Below, in pieces: positions 51,841 through 61,218 of a stretch of DNA of 64,000 nt. Source of the DNA: Streptomyces dangxiongensis (GTDB taxonomy: Bacteria > Actinomycetota > Actinomycetes > Streptomycetales > Streptomycetaceae); assembly GCF_003675325.1 (NCBI RefSeq), contig NZ_CP033073.1, forward strand, positions 3,596,001 to 3,660,000. The letters are read 5' to 3'. The number at the start of each line of letters is the position of its first letter. The first letter of the stretch is position 1. The notes under the pieces are model-generated. The model was not told where the DNA came from and did no database searches. It saw only the letters and a program-made list of their open reading frames with translations. The position numbers and the translations under genes were made by a program.

Positions 51841-53805
51841 GTGAGCAACGAGAGCCTGGCCAACCTGCTCAGGGAAGAACGCAGGTTCGCGCCACCCGCA
51901 GACCTGGCAGCGCGAGCCAACGTCACCGCGGAGGCGTACGAACAGGCCAAGGCTGACAGGCTCGGCTTCTGGGCCGAGCAGGCCCGCCGGCTGACCTGGG
52001 CCAAGGAGCCGACCGAGACGCTGGACTGGTCGAACCCGCCGTTCGCCAAGTGGTTCAAGGACGGCGAGCTGAACGTCGCGTACAACTGCGTGGACCGGCA
52101 TGTGGAGGCCGGACACGGGGACCGCGTCGCGATCCACTTCGAGGGCGAGCCCGGCGACAGCCGGGCGATCACCTACGCGGAGCTGAAGGACGAGGTCTCC
52201 AGGGCCGCCAACGCCTTGCTGGAGCTGGGCGTCCGCAAGGGCGACCGGGTAGCGATCTACATGCCGATGATCCCCGAGACCGCGATCGCGATGCTGGCCT
52301 CGGCCCGGATCGGCGCCGCCCACTCGGTCGTCTTCGGCGGCTTCTCGGCGGACGCGCTCGCCACCCGGATCCAGGACGCGGACGCCAAGGTCGTCATCAC
52401 CTCCGACGGCGGCTACCGGCGCGGCAAGCCGTCCGCGCTCAAGCCGGCCGTGGACGAGGCGGTCCAGAAGGCGGGGAACGTCGAGCATGTGCTCGTGGTC
52501 CGCCGTACCGGGCAGGACGTGGCCTGGAACGCCGAGCGGGACGTGTGGTGGCACGAGCTGGTCGGACGGCAGTCCGACCAGCACACCCCGGAGGGGTTCG
52601 AGGCGGAGCACCCGCTGTTCATCCTCTACACCTCCGGTACGACGGGGAGGCCGAAGGGCATCCTGCACACCTCCGGCGGCTACCTCACCCAGGCGGCGTA
52701 CACCCACTGGGCCGTGTTCGACCTCAAGCCGGAGACGGACGTGTACTGGTGCACGGCCGACGTCGGCTGGGTCACCGGGCACTCGTACATCGTCTACGGC
52801 CCGCTGGCCAACGGCGCGACGCAGGTGATGTACGAGGGCACGCCGGACACCCCGCACCAGGGCCGGTTCTGGGAGATCGTGCAGAAGTACGGGGTCACGA
52901 TCCTCTACACGGCACCGACCGCGATCCGGACGTTCATGAAGTGGGGAGACGACATCCCCGCCAAGTTCGACCTGTCCTCCCTGCGCGTCCTGGGCTCGGT
53001 CGGCGAGCCCATCAACCCCGAGGCCTGGATCTGGTACCGCAAGCACATCGGTGCCGACCGGACGCCCGTGGTGGACACCTGGTGGCAGACCGAGACCGGC
53101 GCGATGATGATCTCGCCGCTGCCGGGCGTCACCGAGGCCAAGCCCGGTTCCGCGCAGCGCGCGCTGCCCGGCATCAGCGCCACGGTCGTGGACGACGAGG
53201 CGAACGAGGTGCCCGACGGCGGCGGTGGCTACCTGGTGCTGACCGAGCCGTGGCCGTCGATGCTCCGCACCATCTGGGGTGACGACCAGCGGTTCATCGA
53301 CACCTACTGGTCCCGCTTCGAGGGCAGGTACTTCGCCGGGGACGGCGCGAAGAAGGACGACGACGGGGACATCTGGCTGCTGGGCCGGGTGGACGACGTC
53401 ATGCTCGTGTCGGGGCACAACATCTCCACCACCGAGGTGGAGTCGGCGCTGGTCTCGCACCCGTCGGTCGCCGAGGCGGCCGTCGTCGGTGCCGCGGACG
53501 AGACCACCGGCCAGGCGATCGTCGCCTTCGTGATCCTGCGCGGTACGGCGTCGGAGGACGAGGCGCTCGTCGGCGCGCTGCGCGACCACGTCGGCGTCAC
53601 GCTCGGCCCGATCGCCAAGCCGAAGCGCATCCTGCCGGTGGCGGAGCTGCCGAAGACCCGCTCGGGCAAGATCATGCGCCGACTGCTGCGCGATGTGGCC
53701 GAGAACCGCCAGCTCGGCGATGTCACCACGCTGACGGATACCGATAGCTTGCGTCGCATCGTTGACAGTTTGAAGCCGACGTCGTCAGCCCAGGAAGACG
53801 AGTAG
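51841..53805 (+). CDS. acsA: Acetyl-CoA synthetase (AMP-forming) with an altered C-terminus
   Basis: GTG 51841 follows AAGGGAGA at about 6 nt and gives 654 residues. The ANL-superfamily core is complete: [21 protein letters not shown] (P-loop), [18 protein letters not shown], and [14 protein letters not shown] near the end with the lysine whose acetylation regulates Acs. It makes acetyl-CoA from acetate, ATP and CoA. The last codons differ: after DVTTLTD the sequence runs [21 protein letters not shown], while the original-looking ending (VMDFIQAKLPAASNED) is now at 57935-57997. An integrated element has swapped the C-terminal 20 residues, beyond the catalytic part, so activity is probably kept. 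Confidence 0.96.
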   Translation: MSNESLANLLREERRFAPPADLAARANVTAEAYEQAKADRLGFWAEQARRLTWAKEPTETLDWSNPPFAKWFKDGELNVAYNCVDRHVEAGHGDRVAIHFEGEPGDSRAITYAELKDEVSRAANALLELGVRKGDRVAIYMPMIPETAIAMLASARIGAAHSVVFGGFSADALATRIQDADAKVVITSDGGYRRGKPSALKPAVDEAVQKAGNVEHVLVVRRTGQDVAWNAERDVWWHELVGRQSDQHTPEGFEAEHPLFILYTSGTTGRPKGILHTSGGYLTQAAYTHWAVFDLKPETDVYWCTADVGWVTGHSYIVYGPLANGATQVMYEGTPDTPHQGRFWEIVQKYGVTILYTAPTAIRTFMKWGDDIPAKFDLSSLRVLGSVGEPINPEAWIWYRKHIGADRTPVVDTWWQTETGAMMISPLPGVTEAKPGSAQRALPGISATVVDDEANEVPDGGGGYLVLTEPWPSMLRTIWGDDQRFIDTYWSRFEGRYFAGDGAKKDDDGDIWLLGRVDDVMLVSGHNISTTEVESALVSHPSVAEAAVVGAADETTGQAIVAFVILRGTASEDEALVGALRDHVGVTLGPIAKPKRILPVAELPKTRSGKIMRRLLRDVAENRQLGDVTTLTDTDSLRRIVDSLKPTSSAQEDE

Positions 53806-53818
53806 GAGTCCACGCTGA

Positions 53819-53850
53819 AGGGCCAGGACCGGATCACCGGTCCTGGCCCT
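53819..53850 (+). terminator. Terminator after acsA
   Basis: Perfect 14-bp arms AGGGCCAGGACCGG / CCGGTCCTGGCCCT with an ATCA loop are followed by TTCGCTTTG, 13 bp beyond the stop codon. It is supplied by the inserted element. Confidence 0.88.
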
Positions 53851-53896
53851 TTCGCTTTGTCTGACCCGCTACTACCGGGGGCCGTACTCTCGAATC

Positions 53897-55075
53897 ATGA
53901 GCGCCAACCTGGGTGAACGGCTCCGGGGAATCCGGAAGCACAGGGGACTGAGCCAACGCGAGCTCGCCGACCTTTCCGGCGTGTCCCTCTCCCTCATCCG
54001 GAAGCTGGAGCAGGGCGAGCGCAACGAGACACGCCTGGAGACGGCCCGGCAACTGGCCCACGCACTGAAGGTGCCCACCACCCGGCTCGTAGCCGAGCAC
54101 GCAGAGGCCTCCGCGGACTCCACCGTCGTTGATCGCTGGGCGCCCGTACACGCCGCTCTCGCGGCCTCTCCCGAGCCCGATGGACTGGACGAACCACCCA
54201 CCTACGACGGCGTACGAGACGCGCTCACAGCCGCCGTGCCCCTGTTCTCCCACGACCGCTTCGCCGAGCTCGGAACAGCCCTCCCTCCCCTCCTCCGGGA
54301 TGCCGAACTCCTGGTCGAGACCGACAGCCGCGCCCGACCCCTCCACGCACGCCTGCTGGAACTCACCGGGTGGCTGATGACCCAGACCCGACAGTTCGAC
54401 GCCGCCGAAATGGCCCTGGAGCGGGCTCTGGACGACGCCACCGACCGAGTACAGGGCGCCTCGACCGTCAGCGTCCAGTGCTGGCTCCTGCTGCGCCGCG
54501 GAAGGCTCGCCGAGGCACGCGAGCTGGCCGTCGAGTGGGCCGACGAGGTCGAACCTCGCATGTCCCGAGCCACACCGGCCGAACTGAGCACCTGGGGCTG
54601 GCTCCTGCTCCGCATGTCGGCCGCCGCCATCCGCGACAACCGTCCGGGCGAGGCCGAGGACGCCCTGCGCCTGGCGCACTCCGCCACGGTGGCCCTGGGG
54701 CGGGAGTGCACCCCCGAGGAAGACTTCCTGCGCACCTTCGGGCCCGTCACCGTGGCCCTGAAGCGCACAGAGAACGCGATGGTGGCCGGTCAGCCCGACA
54801 AGGTGCTCACCCTGGCCTCGCGCATCCCTGCGGACAGCCTGAAGCCCACCTCGAACAACCGGAACAGGCACCTGCTCGACGTCGCGAGCGCACAGACACA
54901 GCTACGGCAGTACGCCGAGGCCGTCGACACCTTCCAGAAGATCCGGGCCGGCTCCCCGCAGTGGCTGCCGAACCAGCGCTACGCCCGCGACGTCCTCGGC
55001 CGCATCGTGAGCAAGCGGCGCACCCTCACGCCCGACATGCGCGAGCTCGCGGACCTGGTGCACTTGCCGGTGTGA
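53897..55075 (+). CDS. XRE-family regulator with TPR-like C-terminal region
   Basis: The 392-residue protein begins MSANLGERLRGIRKHRGLSQRELADLSGVSLSLIRKLEQGER, a typical XRE HTH. The remainder consists of helical repeats of TPR character (LLELTGWLMTQTRQFDAAEMALERAL, AEARELAVEWADEV). In Streptomyces such regulators often stand before one or two small genes, as here. The start ATG is 92 bp after the acsA stop and 47 bp after the terminator. It probably regulates its own unit; a ligand or peptide signal is unknown. Confidence 0.88.
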   Translation: MSANLGERLRGIRKHRGLSQRELADLSGVSLSLIRKLEQGERNETRLETARQLAHALKVPTTRLVAEHAEASADSTVVDRWAPVHAALAASPEPDGLDEPPTYDGVRDALTAAVPLFSHDRFAELGTALPPLLRDAELLVETDSRARPLHARLLELTGWLMTQTRQFDAAEMALERALDDATDRVQGASTVSVQCWLLLRRGRLAEARELAVEWADEVEPRMSRATPAELSTWGWLLLRMSAAAIRDNRPGEAEDALRLAHSATVALGRECTPEEDFLRTFGPVTVALKRTENAMVAGQPDKVLTLASRIPADSLKPTSNNRNRHLLDVASAQTQLRQYAEAVDTFQKIRAGSPQWLPNQRYARDVLGRIVSKRRTLTPDMRELADLVHLPV

Positions 55076-55152
55076 CACTGTGTGGCACTTCCGTCTGACG
55101 CCCCGCCAAAGTGCCATCGACGCAGGTCAGCGAGCTCCGTAGCGTCGGATGC

Positions 55153-55530
55153 GTGGCGAACGAAACAGTGCACGAAGACGCGAGCGGCAAGGTGGGATCG
55201 CCGAGACTGCTGCCCTGGACTCACGACGGCAAGACGTGCTGGCTGTCAGCCGCCAGCGAGGGCGGCATGTTGTCCAGCATGGCGGACGCGATGGAAGCCG
55301 AGCAGATGCGCGACGGCCGCGAGGTGCTGGCCCAGGCTCGCGGTCTGCTCGAGGCGTCCGACAAGCTCGGCGTCCACGAGCTGAGGTTCATCGCCTCCCG
55401 TCCGGCCGAGGGTCTGTCCGACGCGCTTCGAGTGGCCGAGTCCCGCGGCATCCGCCTCGGGATCGTCGACCCCACCCCTGACGACGACGCTGAGGAGATG
55501 GACGACGAGGGGCTGAAGGCCGGCGAGTGA
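55153..55530 (+). CDS. Small acidic protein of unknown function, partner of the XRE regulator
   Basis: I use GTG 55153, giving 125 residues; ATG 55111 is a possible alternative with a poor ribosome binding site. The protein begins MANETVHEDASG, has GKTCWLSAASEGGMLSSMADAMEAEQM and an alpha-rich middle, and ends in an acidic DPTPDDDAEEMDDEGLKAGE. I see no catalytic motif. Its stop overlaps the start of the Cys-rich gene (GTGA), so the two are translated together and probably function together. Confidence 0.7.
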   Translation: MANETVHEDASGKVGSPRLLPWTHDGKTCWLSAASEGGMLSSMADAMEAEQMRDGREVLAQARGLLEASDKLGVHELRFIASRPAEGLSDALRVAESRGIRLGIVDPTPDDDAEEMDDEGLKAGE

Positions 55531-55763
55531 CCGCCCCGCCGGCCGACAAGCCTCGGGCCGGGCGCAGGGGGTACGACGACGGGCCGCCGTCCTTCATGGA
55601 GTGGTTGCACTCCATCTCGGACATCTGCGGCACGTGCTACGGCCATCGGTTGGTCTGGTGTCCGTGCTGCCTGGGGTTCGACGGGTGCTCCGCCTGTCAC
55701 ATGCAGACTCAGGTGCCGTGCCCGGACTGCGCTGGCGGCGACCTGTTGCCGGCGGTGTACTGA
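55527..55763 (+). CDS. Small Cys-rich zinc-ribbon-like protein
   Basis: The 78-residue protein starts at GTG 55527, overlapping the previous stop. It has nine cysteines in DICGTCYGHRLVWCPCCLGFDGC followed by SACHMQTQVPCPDCAGG, arranged as CxxC and CxxxC pairs like DnaJ central domains, so it most likely binds two metal ions. It is probably a small metal-binding partner of the preceding protein. A strong terminator follows. Confidence 0.78.
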   Translation: MTAPPADKPRAGRRGYDDGPPSFMEWLHSISDICGTCYGHRLVWCPCCLGFDGCSACHMQTQVPCPDCAGGDLLPAVY

Positions 55764-55768
55764 AAGCA

Positions 55769-55807
55769 CCCTGCCCCAGCGCATCCCCCCGAGTCGCTGG
55801 GGCAGGG
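55769..55807 (+). terminator. Terminator after the XRE unit
   Basis: Perfect 13-bp arms CCCTGCCCCAGCG / CGCTGGGGCAGGG with a 13-nt loop lie 6 bp past the last stop codon and are followed by CCTTTGTG. Confidence 0.88.
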
Positions 55808-56020
55808 CCTTTGTGCCTCGAAAAAACATTCGGTCCGAGGTGCTGATGGCCCCCCTCCGCGTGCTACAGATTGGATACCGCCTGGGGCGGGGGCCCCATG
55901 ATCGGCGGGAGAAGGACACGCGAGTACATCGCGGTAGCTTCTGTCCCCCTCTCACCGAAAGGTCATCACAATGACCGGACCCCGGTTCGGCGCCGGCATC
56001 CCCTCGCGGAAGGGAGCTCG

Positions 56021-56266
56021 GTGACCGCCAACCAGAAGAGGCTCGTCTCGTACGGGTTTGCTTTTTGTATTGCGATCATCATCGGGGGTGCCTGCGCGGC
56101 CGTGGTCGTCGCGCTCAAGGCCCCCGGACTTACGATCGCCGGGGCGTTTGCCGCCGGCTTCCTGGGCATCATGGGCGTCGCCGTGAAGGTGATCGGCCCC
56201 TTCGACTTCAACGACGACAATGCTCCCCCTCCCGCGGAGCAGGAGAAGGAGCATTCGGCGAAGTGA
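56021..56266 (+). CDS. Small two-helix membrane protein
   Basis: GTG 56021 is preceded by GAAGGGAG and gives 81 residues. Two hydrophobic segments (YGFAFCIAIIIGGACAAVVVAL and LTIAGAFAAGFLGIMGVAVKVIG) are joined by a short loop, and the tail is acidic (FDFNDDNAPPPAEQEKEHSAK). The pattern resembles small phage or conjugative-element membrane proteins, possibly a holin, which is inference only. It is convergent with the ribonucleotide reductase fragment, whose stop begins at the next base. Confidence 0.7.
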   Translation: MTANQKRLVSYGFAFCIAIIIGGACAAVVVALKAPGLTIAGAFAAGFLGIMGVAVKVIGPFDFNDDNAPPPAEQEKEHSAK

Positions 56267-57030
56267 TCAGCGGACGGGGCAGGCGCCGGTCGAGCACTCC
56301 TCGTCGGTGACGTCCTCGACCGAAGTCACTGCGTACTGAGCGAACTCCTCTTCGGTGATCCGCTCGTACGGAGCTTGAGCGCGAGTGCCGTCCGGCATCA
56401 GGGTCGTGCCCTTCAGGTCCGGGAGCCACGACTGGATGATCGCGGCGGCCTCGGCGACCAGCTTGTCCTTGGTGGGGTAGGTGACCACCATCGTGTTGCC
56501 GGACTGGTCGTAGATGCACTTCTCGACCTCGAAGCCGGCGAGCACGGCGTCCTCGACGGTCTTGGCCTGCGCCGGGTCGGGCATCGAGAACCGCACGCGC
56601 CGCTTGAAGTGGCGGGCGTAGATCGGGTGGATGCCCTCGGTCACGCCCGGCATCTTCGCGATCGAGCCGGTCGGCGCCTCGGTCGTCACCTTCACCGGCT
56701 CGGGCACGCGGAGCTGGAAGGCGTACTCGCGGGCCTCCTCGCGCACGACGTCATACAGGTCGTTCAGCAGGTTGCGGACGTCGTACCGGTACGGGGCGTC
56801 GGAGTAGCGGATGCCCTGCTTGGCGAGGAACCCTTGCACGCCGAGGTGGCCGACGCCGATGCGGCGCTCGGTGTGCATGACGTGGCGCTGCTGGTCGTCG
56901 GTCATGTCGCCGTAGGTGGCCCGGATCAGGAAGCGCGTCATGAGCTGGTGCGCCCGCTCCAGTCCCGCGCGGTCGATTCGTGCGCCCCTCACCTTGGGGG
57001 CGAAGGCGTCGAGGTTGACGTGGCCGAGGA
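56267..57030 (-). pseudogene. Class II (B12-dependent) ribonucleotide reductase, 3' fragment
   Basis: About 250 residues from LGHVNLDAFAPKV to the end, including RFLIRATYGDMTDDQQ, RRIGVGHLGVQGFL, TEAPTGSIAKMPGVTEGI (active-site region ending) and a C-terminal DEECSTGACPVR with the redox Cys pair. These fit adenosylcobalamin-dependent ribonucleoside triphosphate reductases found in actinobacteriophages, which supply dNTPs. The N-terminal part, with the catalytic Cys region start and effector site, is missing; at about 57030 the sequence switches to the serine integrase fragment on the other strand. No start codon for the fragment. Confidence 0.85.
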
Positions 57031-57748
57031 CTACCGGTGCCAGAAGGTTCGCGAGGGAGTCGAGTACCAGCACGAGTGCCAGCCCCTGTACGCAGACGAC
57101 GTCGAGCAGGCAGTCATGGCCCAGGTGACCGACCTGATCAGCGACCCGGACCGGCTGCACGAGCTGATCGAGGAAGCCCTCGGCACCACCCCGAACCGGC
57201 TCGACTCCTACCGGCGCCGGCTGGCAGAGATCGACGAGACGCTGGCGAAGAAGCGCAAGACCAGGAAGAAGTCCATCGCCCGGCTCGTCGCGGCGATGGA
57301 TGTCGACGACGAGGACGACGACGACTTCGCCGAGGAGATGCGTCAGGAGATCGAGGAGCTGAAAGGCCGCTACAAGGAGGAGGAGGAGGGCACCCTTCTC
57401 CAGGAGCGTGAGCGGGTCGAGTCCTGGATCGCTGACTGCGAGGGCGAGGAAGAGGTGGCCCTGCGGGTGCTGGCCGCCGCGGACAAGCTGCGCAGCAAGG
57501 TGGGCAAGCTGTCCAAGCGGGAGCAGGCCGACCTCATCGAGATGCTGGACATCCAGGTCCAGGTCGAGGGGACGGCGAAGGTGCACCGCGCGGGCAACAT
57601 GGACCCGATCTTGAAGTGGCACTGGGACACCGGCACGGAGGTGCCGGCCGAGCTGAGCGACGAGCTGTGGGAGAAGGTCTCCTCGATCCTGTCCTACAAG
57701 CAGAAGTGGAAGGACGTGCGCGGGGCGGACGGTCCGGCGGTGGGATGA
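57031..57748 (+). pseudogene. Large serine integrase, C-terminal fragment
   Basis: From YRCQKV...HECQPLYADDVEQAVMAQVTDLISDPDRLHEL (end of the zinc ribbon and the following helix of large serine recombinases) the frame continues with a long coiled coil (SYRRRLAEIDETLAKKRKTRKK, EEMRQEIEELKGRYKEEEEG) and ends KQKWKDVRGADGPAVG at TGA 57746-57748. The N-terminal catalytic domain with the active Ser is absent. It lies 187 bp from the junction with the old acsA end, the expected place for an integrase of the element. Confidence in the family is good; the truncation is clear. Confidence 0.85.
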
Positions 57749-57934
57749 GAGCGGCGAGTACCGGCAGGCGCTGAAGGTTCTGGCCCCGTACCGCAAGGTG
57801 CCGGCTGCACCGCAGTTCTCCCTCCCGCCCATGCGGATCACGGGTGCTGTGGGTGCCGCTCCGAGCGGTGCTTCCGGTGGTCAGACCGATGGTGTAGCAA
57901 ATGGAGAACTTGGGGACGCAAGAGCACAGGGTCC

Positions 57935-58056
57935 ACGGACTCCACGGTCATGGATTTCATCCAGGCCAAGCTGCCGGCCGCGTCGAACGAGGACTAGGCC
58001 GTACGGCGCCACAGCAGGGGGAGGGGGCGTCCGGTGCGGTCACCGGGCGCCCCCTC
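57935..58056 (+). pseudogene. acsA: Displaced 3' end of acsA with its original terminator
   Basis: Bases 57935-57997 read TDSTVMDFIQAKLPAASNED and stop, which I recognise as the usual ending of Streptomyces acetyl-CoA synthetases. A perfect-looking terminator with one G-T pair follows at 58021-58056 (GAGGGGGCG...CGCCCCCTC). The 186 bp before it (57749-57934) show no gene and should contain the right attachment site. Confidence 0.75.
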
Positions 58057-58216
58057 CTCGTCCGTCCCACGGGCCCACGGCTCGTCCGTCCCACGGGCCA
58101 TCGATGTCATAGCCGGGTAAAATGGCAGCTCGGGCGTGCCGGGAAGTCTGGTCGGCAGGGCCGTCGGCGATCCCCGCGACGGCCGGAACTTCGTCGTACC
58201 GACTCGGAGGTCTGCC

Positions 58217-59662
58217 GTGACCGCGCCGTCCCGCCCCCCGAACCCACCCCGCAAGGCGCTCGGACGCCTGTCCCTGCCCGAGCGGAACTTCGTGGCGGAG
58301 GCGCTGCGCACCGAGACCACCGGCGGTGTCCTGCTGCTGCTCGCCGCGGTCGCGGCGCTGGCCTGGGCGAACATCCCCGCCCTGCGCCACAGCTACGACA
58401 CCGTGAGCGACTTCCCCTTCGGCCCCGGCGCCCTCGGCCTGCACCTCTCCGTCGCCCATTGGGCCGCCGACGGCCTGCTCGCGGTGTTCTTCTTCGTCGC
58501 CGGCATCGAACTCAAGCGCGAGCTGGTCGCCGGCGACCTGCGCGATCCCCGGGCGGCCGTGCTGCCCGTCGTGGCCGCGCTGTGCGGGATGGCCGTACCC
58601 GCGCTCGTCTACACCCTGACCAGCCTCAGCGGCGGCGGCACCACCCAGGGCTGGGCGGTGCCCACCGCCACCGACATCGCCTTCGCGCTCGCCGTGCTCG
58701 CGGTCATCGGCACCTCGCTGCCCAGTGCCCTGCGCGCCTTCCTGCTCACCCTCGCGGTCGTCGACGACCTGTGCGCGATCCTGATCATCGCGGTCTTCTT
58801 CACCGACCGGCTGAACTTCGCCGCGCTCGGCGGGGCCGCCGCCGGCCTCGTGGTCTTCTGGCTGCTGCTGCGCAAGGGGGCACGCGGCTGGTACGTGTAC
58901 GTACCGCTCGCGCTCGTCATCTGGGCGCTGATGTACAACAGCGGCGTGCACGCCACCGTCGCCGGCGTGGCGATGGGCCTGATGCTGCGCTGCACCACCC
59001 GCGAGGGTGAGCGGCACTCGCCGGGCCAGCGCATCGAGCACCTGGTGCGACCGCTGTCGGCCGGACTCGCCGTCCCGTTGTTCGCGCTGTTCAGCGCCGG
59101 CGTGCCGGTGTCCGGCGGGGCCCTGCGGGACGTGTTCACCCGACCGGAGACGCTCGGGATCGTACTCGGTCTGGTCGTCGGCAAGACGGTCGGCATCTTC
59201 GGGGGCACCTGGCTGACCGTCCGCTTCACCCGGGCCCGGCTCGGCGAGGACCTCCGATGGGCCGACGTTTTCGCGGTGGCGTCCCTCGCCGGCATCGGCT
59301 TCACCGTCTCGCTGCTCATCGGCGAGCTGGCCTTCGACGGCGACGCGGGGCTGACGGCCGAGGCGAAGGCGGCCGTCCTCACCGGATCGCTGATCGCGGC
59401 GGCGTGGGCGACGGTGCTGCTGAAGATACGCAACGCCCGCTACCGCCGGCTGTGCGAGGAGGAGGACCGCGACGACGACCTCGACGGCATCCCGGACATC
59501 TACGAGCAGGACGACCCGGCGTACCACCTGCGGATGGCCCGGATCCACGAGCACAAGGCCGCCGAGCACCGACGCCTGGCCGCCGAGCGGGCGGCCGAGG
59601 CGCGCCACGGGCTTGCGGAAGTACCGGGTGGGGCAGGCGAGGAGGGCGACCGTCCGGCATGA
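58217..59662 (+). CDS. nhaA: Na+/H+ antiporter NhaA
   Basis: GTG 58217 follows CTCGGAGG at 7 nt and gives 481 residues. Around 11-12 membrane segments are visible with AVPTATDIAFALAVLA (the Asp pair of NhaA, TD-I-A-F-A), LLTLAVVDDLCAILIIAVF (Asp-Asp) and LKRELVAGDLRDPRAAVLPV. NhaA exports Na+ in exchange for H+ at the cytoplasmic membrane. A charged, likely cytoplasmic tail of about 70 residues (IYEQDDPAYHLRMARIHEHK) follows the last helix. It lies just after the acsA region, as in S. coelicolor. Confidence 0.96.
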   Translation: MTAPSRPPNPPRKALGRLSLPERNFVAEALRTETTGGVLLLLAAVAALAWANIPALRHSYDTVSDFPFGPGALGLHLSVAHWAADGLLAVFFFVAGIELKRELVAGDLRDPRAAVLPVVAALCGMAVPALVYTLTSLSGGGTTQGWAVPTATDIAFALAVLAVIGTSLPSALRAFLLTLAVVDDLCAILIIAVFFTDRLNFAALGGAAAGLVVFWLLLRKGARGWYVYVPLALVIWALMYNSGVHATVAGVAMGLMLRCTTREGERHSPGQRIEHLVRPLSAGLAVPLFALFSAGVPVSGGALRDVFTRPETLGIVLGLVVGKTVGIFGGTWLTVRFTRARLGEDLRWADVFAVASLAGIGFTVSLLIGELAFDGDAGLTAEAKAAVLTGSLIAAAWATVLLKIRNARYRRLCEEEDRDDDLDGIPDIYEQDDPAYHLRMARIHEHKAAEHRRLAAERAAEARHGLAEVPGGAGEEGDRPA

Positions 59663-59809
59663 TCTGACGAGACGGTACAAATCAAGACGGCCCCGAGCAC
59701 GGCGGCCGGCCGGCCACCCGGACACGTACGGCCGCACCCGGCCGTACGAACACGACGGCCAAACGACACAGCACACTTGCGGCACGAGAGACCTCTAAGG
59801 GAGAACGCG

Positions 59810-60298
59810 ATGAGCGCACCCGACGGCAGCCCGGTCGGCGCCGAACGCAGCATCGGCCAGCTATTCGCCTCGGCGACGACCGAATTGTCCGCGCTGGTGC
59901 ACGACGAGATCGCACTGGCCAAGGCCCAGTTGAAGCAGGACGTGAAACGTGGCGCGGTGAGCGGCGGCGCCTTCTCGATGGCGGGCGCGGTACTGCTGTT
60001 CTCCCTGCCGATGCTCAACTTCGCCCTCGCGTACGGCATCCGCACCTGGAGCCACTGGAACCTGGCGATCTGCTTCGTGCTGTCCTTCGCGGCCAACGTG
60101 CTGGTCGCCGGCCTCCTCGCGCTGATCGGCGTGGTGTTCGCGAAGAAGGCCAAGAAGGGCCAGGGCCCGCAGAAGGCGGCCGCCTCGATGAAGGAGACGG
60201 CCGGCGTCCTCCAGAACGCCAAGCCGCACCCGCGCCCCGAGCTGCCCGAGGACCGGGCGCCCGCGGCCATCGAGGCTGTGGCACGCTCGTCGTCATGA
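59810..60298 (+). CDS. Phage-holin-family (DUF1469) membrane protein
   Basis: The 162-residue protein starts at ATG 59810 after GGGAGAA. It has ATTELSALVHDEIALAKAQLKQDVKR, a helical N-terminal part, then two membrane segments (GAFSMAGAVLLFSLPMLNFALAYG and LAICFVLSFAANVLVAGLLALIGVVFA) and a charged tail. This is the actinobacterial 'phage holin family'/DUF1469 layout. Despite the name these are conserved chromosomal proteins of unknown role, perhaps in envelope organisation. It overlaps the next gene by 4 bp (ATGA). Confidence 0.85.
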   Translation: MSAPDGSPVGAERSIGQLFASATTELSALVHDEIALAKAQLKQDVKRGAVSGGAFSMAGAVLLFSLPMLNFALAYGIRTWSHWNLAICFVLSFAANVLVAGLLALIGVVFAKKAKKGQGPQKAAASMKETAGVLQNAKPHPRPELPEDRAPAAIEAVARSSS

Positions 60299-61218
60299 CG
60301 GACCCCGCCGCCCCCTCCGCCGTACGGATCGAAGGTCCCTGGACGCACAGGGACGTCGCCGCGAACGGCGCGCGCTTCCACATCGCCGAACTCGGCGACG
60401 GCCCCCTGGTGCTGCTCCTGCACGGCTTCCCGCAGTTCTGGTGGACGTGGCGGCACCAGCTCACCGCGCTCGCCGACGCGGGCTACCGGGCGGTGGCGAT
60501 GGACCTGCGGGGCGTCGGCGGCAGCGACCGCACGCCCCGCGGGTACGACCCCGCCAACCTGGCCCTCGACGTCACCGGCGTCATCCGCTCGCTGGGCGAG
60601 CCGGACGCCGCGCTGGTCGGCCACGACCTCGGCGGATATCTGGCGTGGACGGCGGCGGCCATGCGGCCCAAGCTGGTCCGGCGCCTCGCCGTGGTGTCGA
60701 TGCCGCACCCGCGGCGCTGGCGCGCGGCGATGCTCCGGGACGCCCGGCAGACGGCCGCCGGCTCCTACATCTGGGGGTTCCAGCGGCCGTGGATCCCCGA
60801 ACGTCAACTCACCGCCGACGCGGGCGCCCTGACGGGCCGGCTGATCCGGGAGTGGTCCGGGCCGCGGCTGCCGGACGACGCGGCCGTGGAGACGTACCAG
60901 CGGGCCATGTGCATCCCGTCCACCGCGCACTGCGCGATCGAGCCGTACCGCTGGCTGATGCGCTCGCTGGCCCGCCCGGACGGCGTGCAGTTCTACCGCC
61001 GGATGAAGCGGCCGGTGCGGGTGCCGACCCTGCATCTGCACGGCTCGCTGGACCCGGTCGCCCGGACGCGCAGCGCGGCCGGCTCCGGTGAGTACGTCGA
61101 AGCCCCCTACCGCTGGCGGCTGTTCGACGGGCTCGGCCACTTCCCGCACGAGGAGGACCCGGCGGCCTTCTCCACCGAGCTGGTCAACTGGCTGAAGGAC
61201 CCCGAACCCGACCGCTGA
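60295..61218 (+). CDS. Alpha/beta hydrolase, epoxide-hydrolase/haloalkane-dehalogenase type
   Basis: The 307-residue protein has LLLHGFPQFWWTW (oxyanion region with HGFP), DLRGVGGSD, GHDLGGYLAWT (nucleophile elbow with Asp in place of Ser) and a late GLGHFPHEEDPAAF supplying the catalytic His. An Asp nucleophile fits epoxide hydrolases and dehalogenases, which hydrolyse via an alkyl-enzyme ester. Substrate unknown. It is translationally coupled to the holin-family gene (ATGA), a pair I recall as conserved in Streptomyces. No signal peptide. Confidence 0.9.
   Translation: MTDPAAPSAVRIEGPWTHRDVAANGARFHIAELGDGPLVLLLHGFPQFWWTWRHQLTALADAGYRAVAMDLRGVGGSDRTPRGYDPANLALDVTGVIRSLGEPDAALVGHDLGGYLAWTAAAMRPKLVRRLAVVSMPHPRRWRAAMLRDARQTAAGSYIWGFQRPWIPERQLTADAGALTGRLIREWSGPRLPDDAAVETYQRAMCIPSTAHCAIEPYRWLMRSLARPDGVQFYRRMKRPVRVPTLHLHGSLDPVARTRSAAGSGEYVEAPYRWRLFDGLGHFPHEEDPAAFSTELVNWLKDPEPDR

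Larger units (their letters stand above)
53739..57934. mobile_element. Decayed serine-integrase element inserted in the 3' end of acsA (about 4.2 kb)
   Basis: The left junction is at ACGGA 53734-53738, where acsA changes its expected ending, and the right junction at ACGGA 57935-57939, where the original ending resumes. Next to the right junction is the 3' part of a large serine integrase gene (57031-57748). Inside lie an XRE/TPR regulator with two small genes, a small membrane protein and a 5'-truncated ribonucleotide reductase. Because the integrase lacks its catalytic domain the element cannot excise alone. Confidence 0.75.

Noticed and set aside
56375..57030. Plus-strand frame as the N-terminal part of the integrase
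   Set aside because: Upstream of about 57030 it is only the antisense of the ribonucleotide reductase fragment and has no recombinase motifs such as the catalytic Ser region.
57015..57841. Minus-strand N-terminal extension of the reductase
   Set aside because: This part is antisense to the integrase coiled coil and shows no reductase similarity.
59810..60298. Prophage holin indicating a prophage
   Set aside because: No lysin or structural phage genes nearby; the family name is misleading and the gene is part of the conserved core order.
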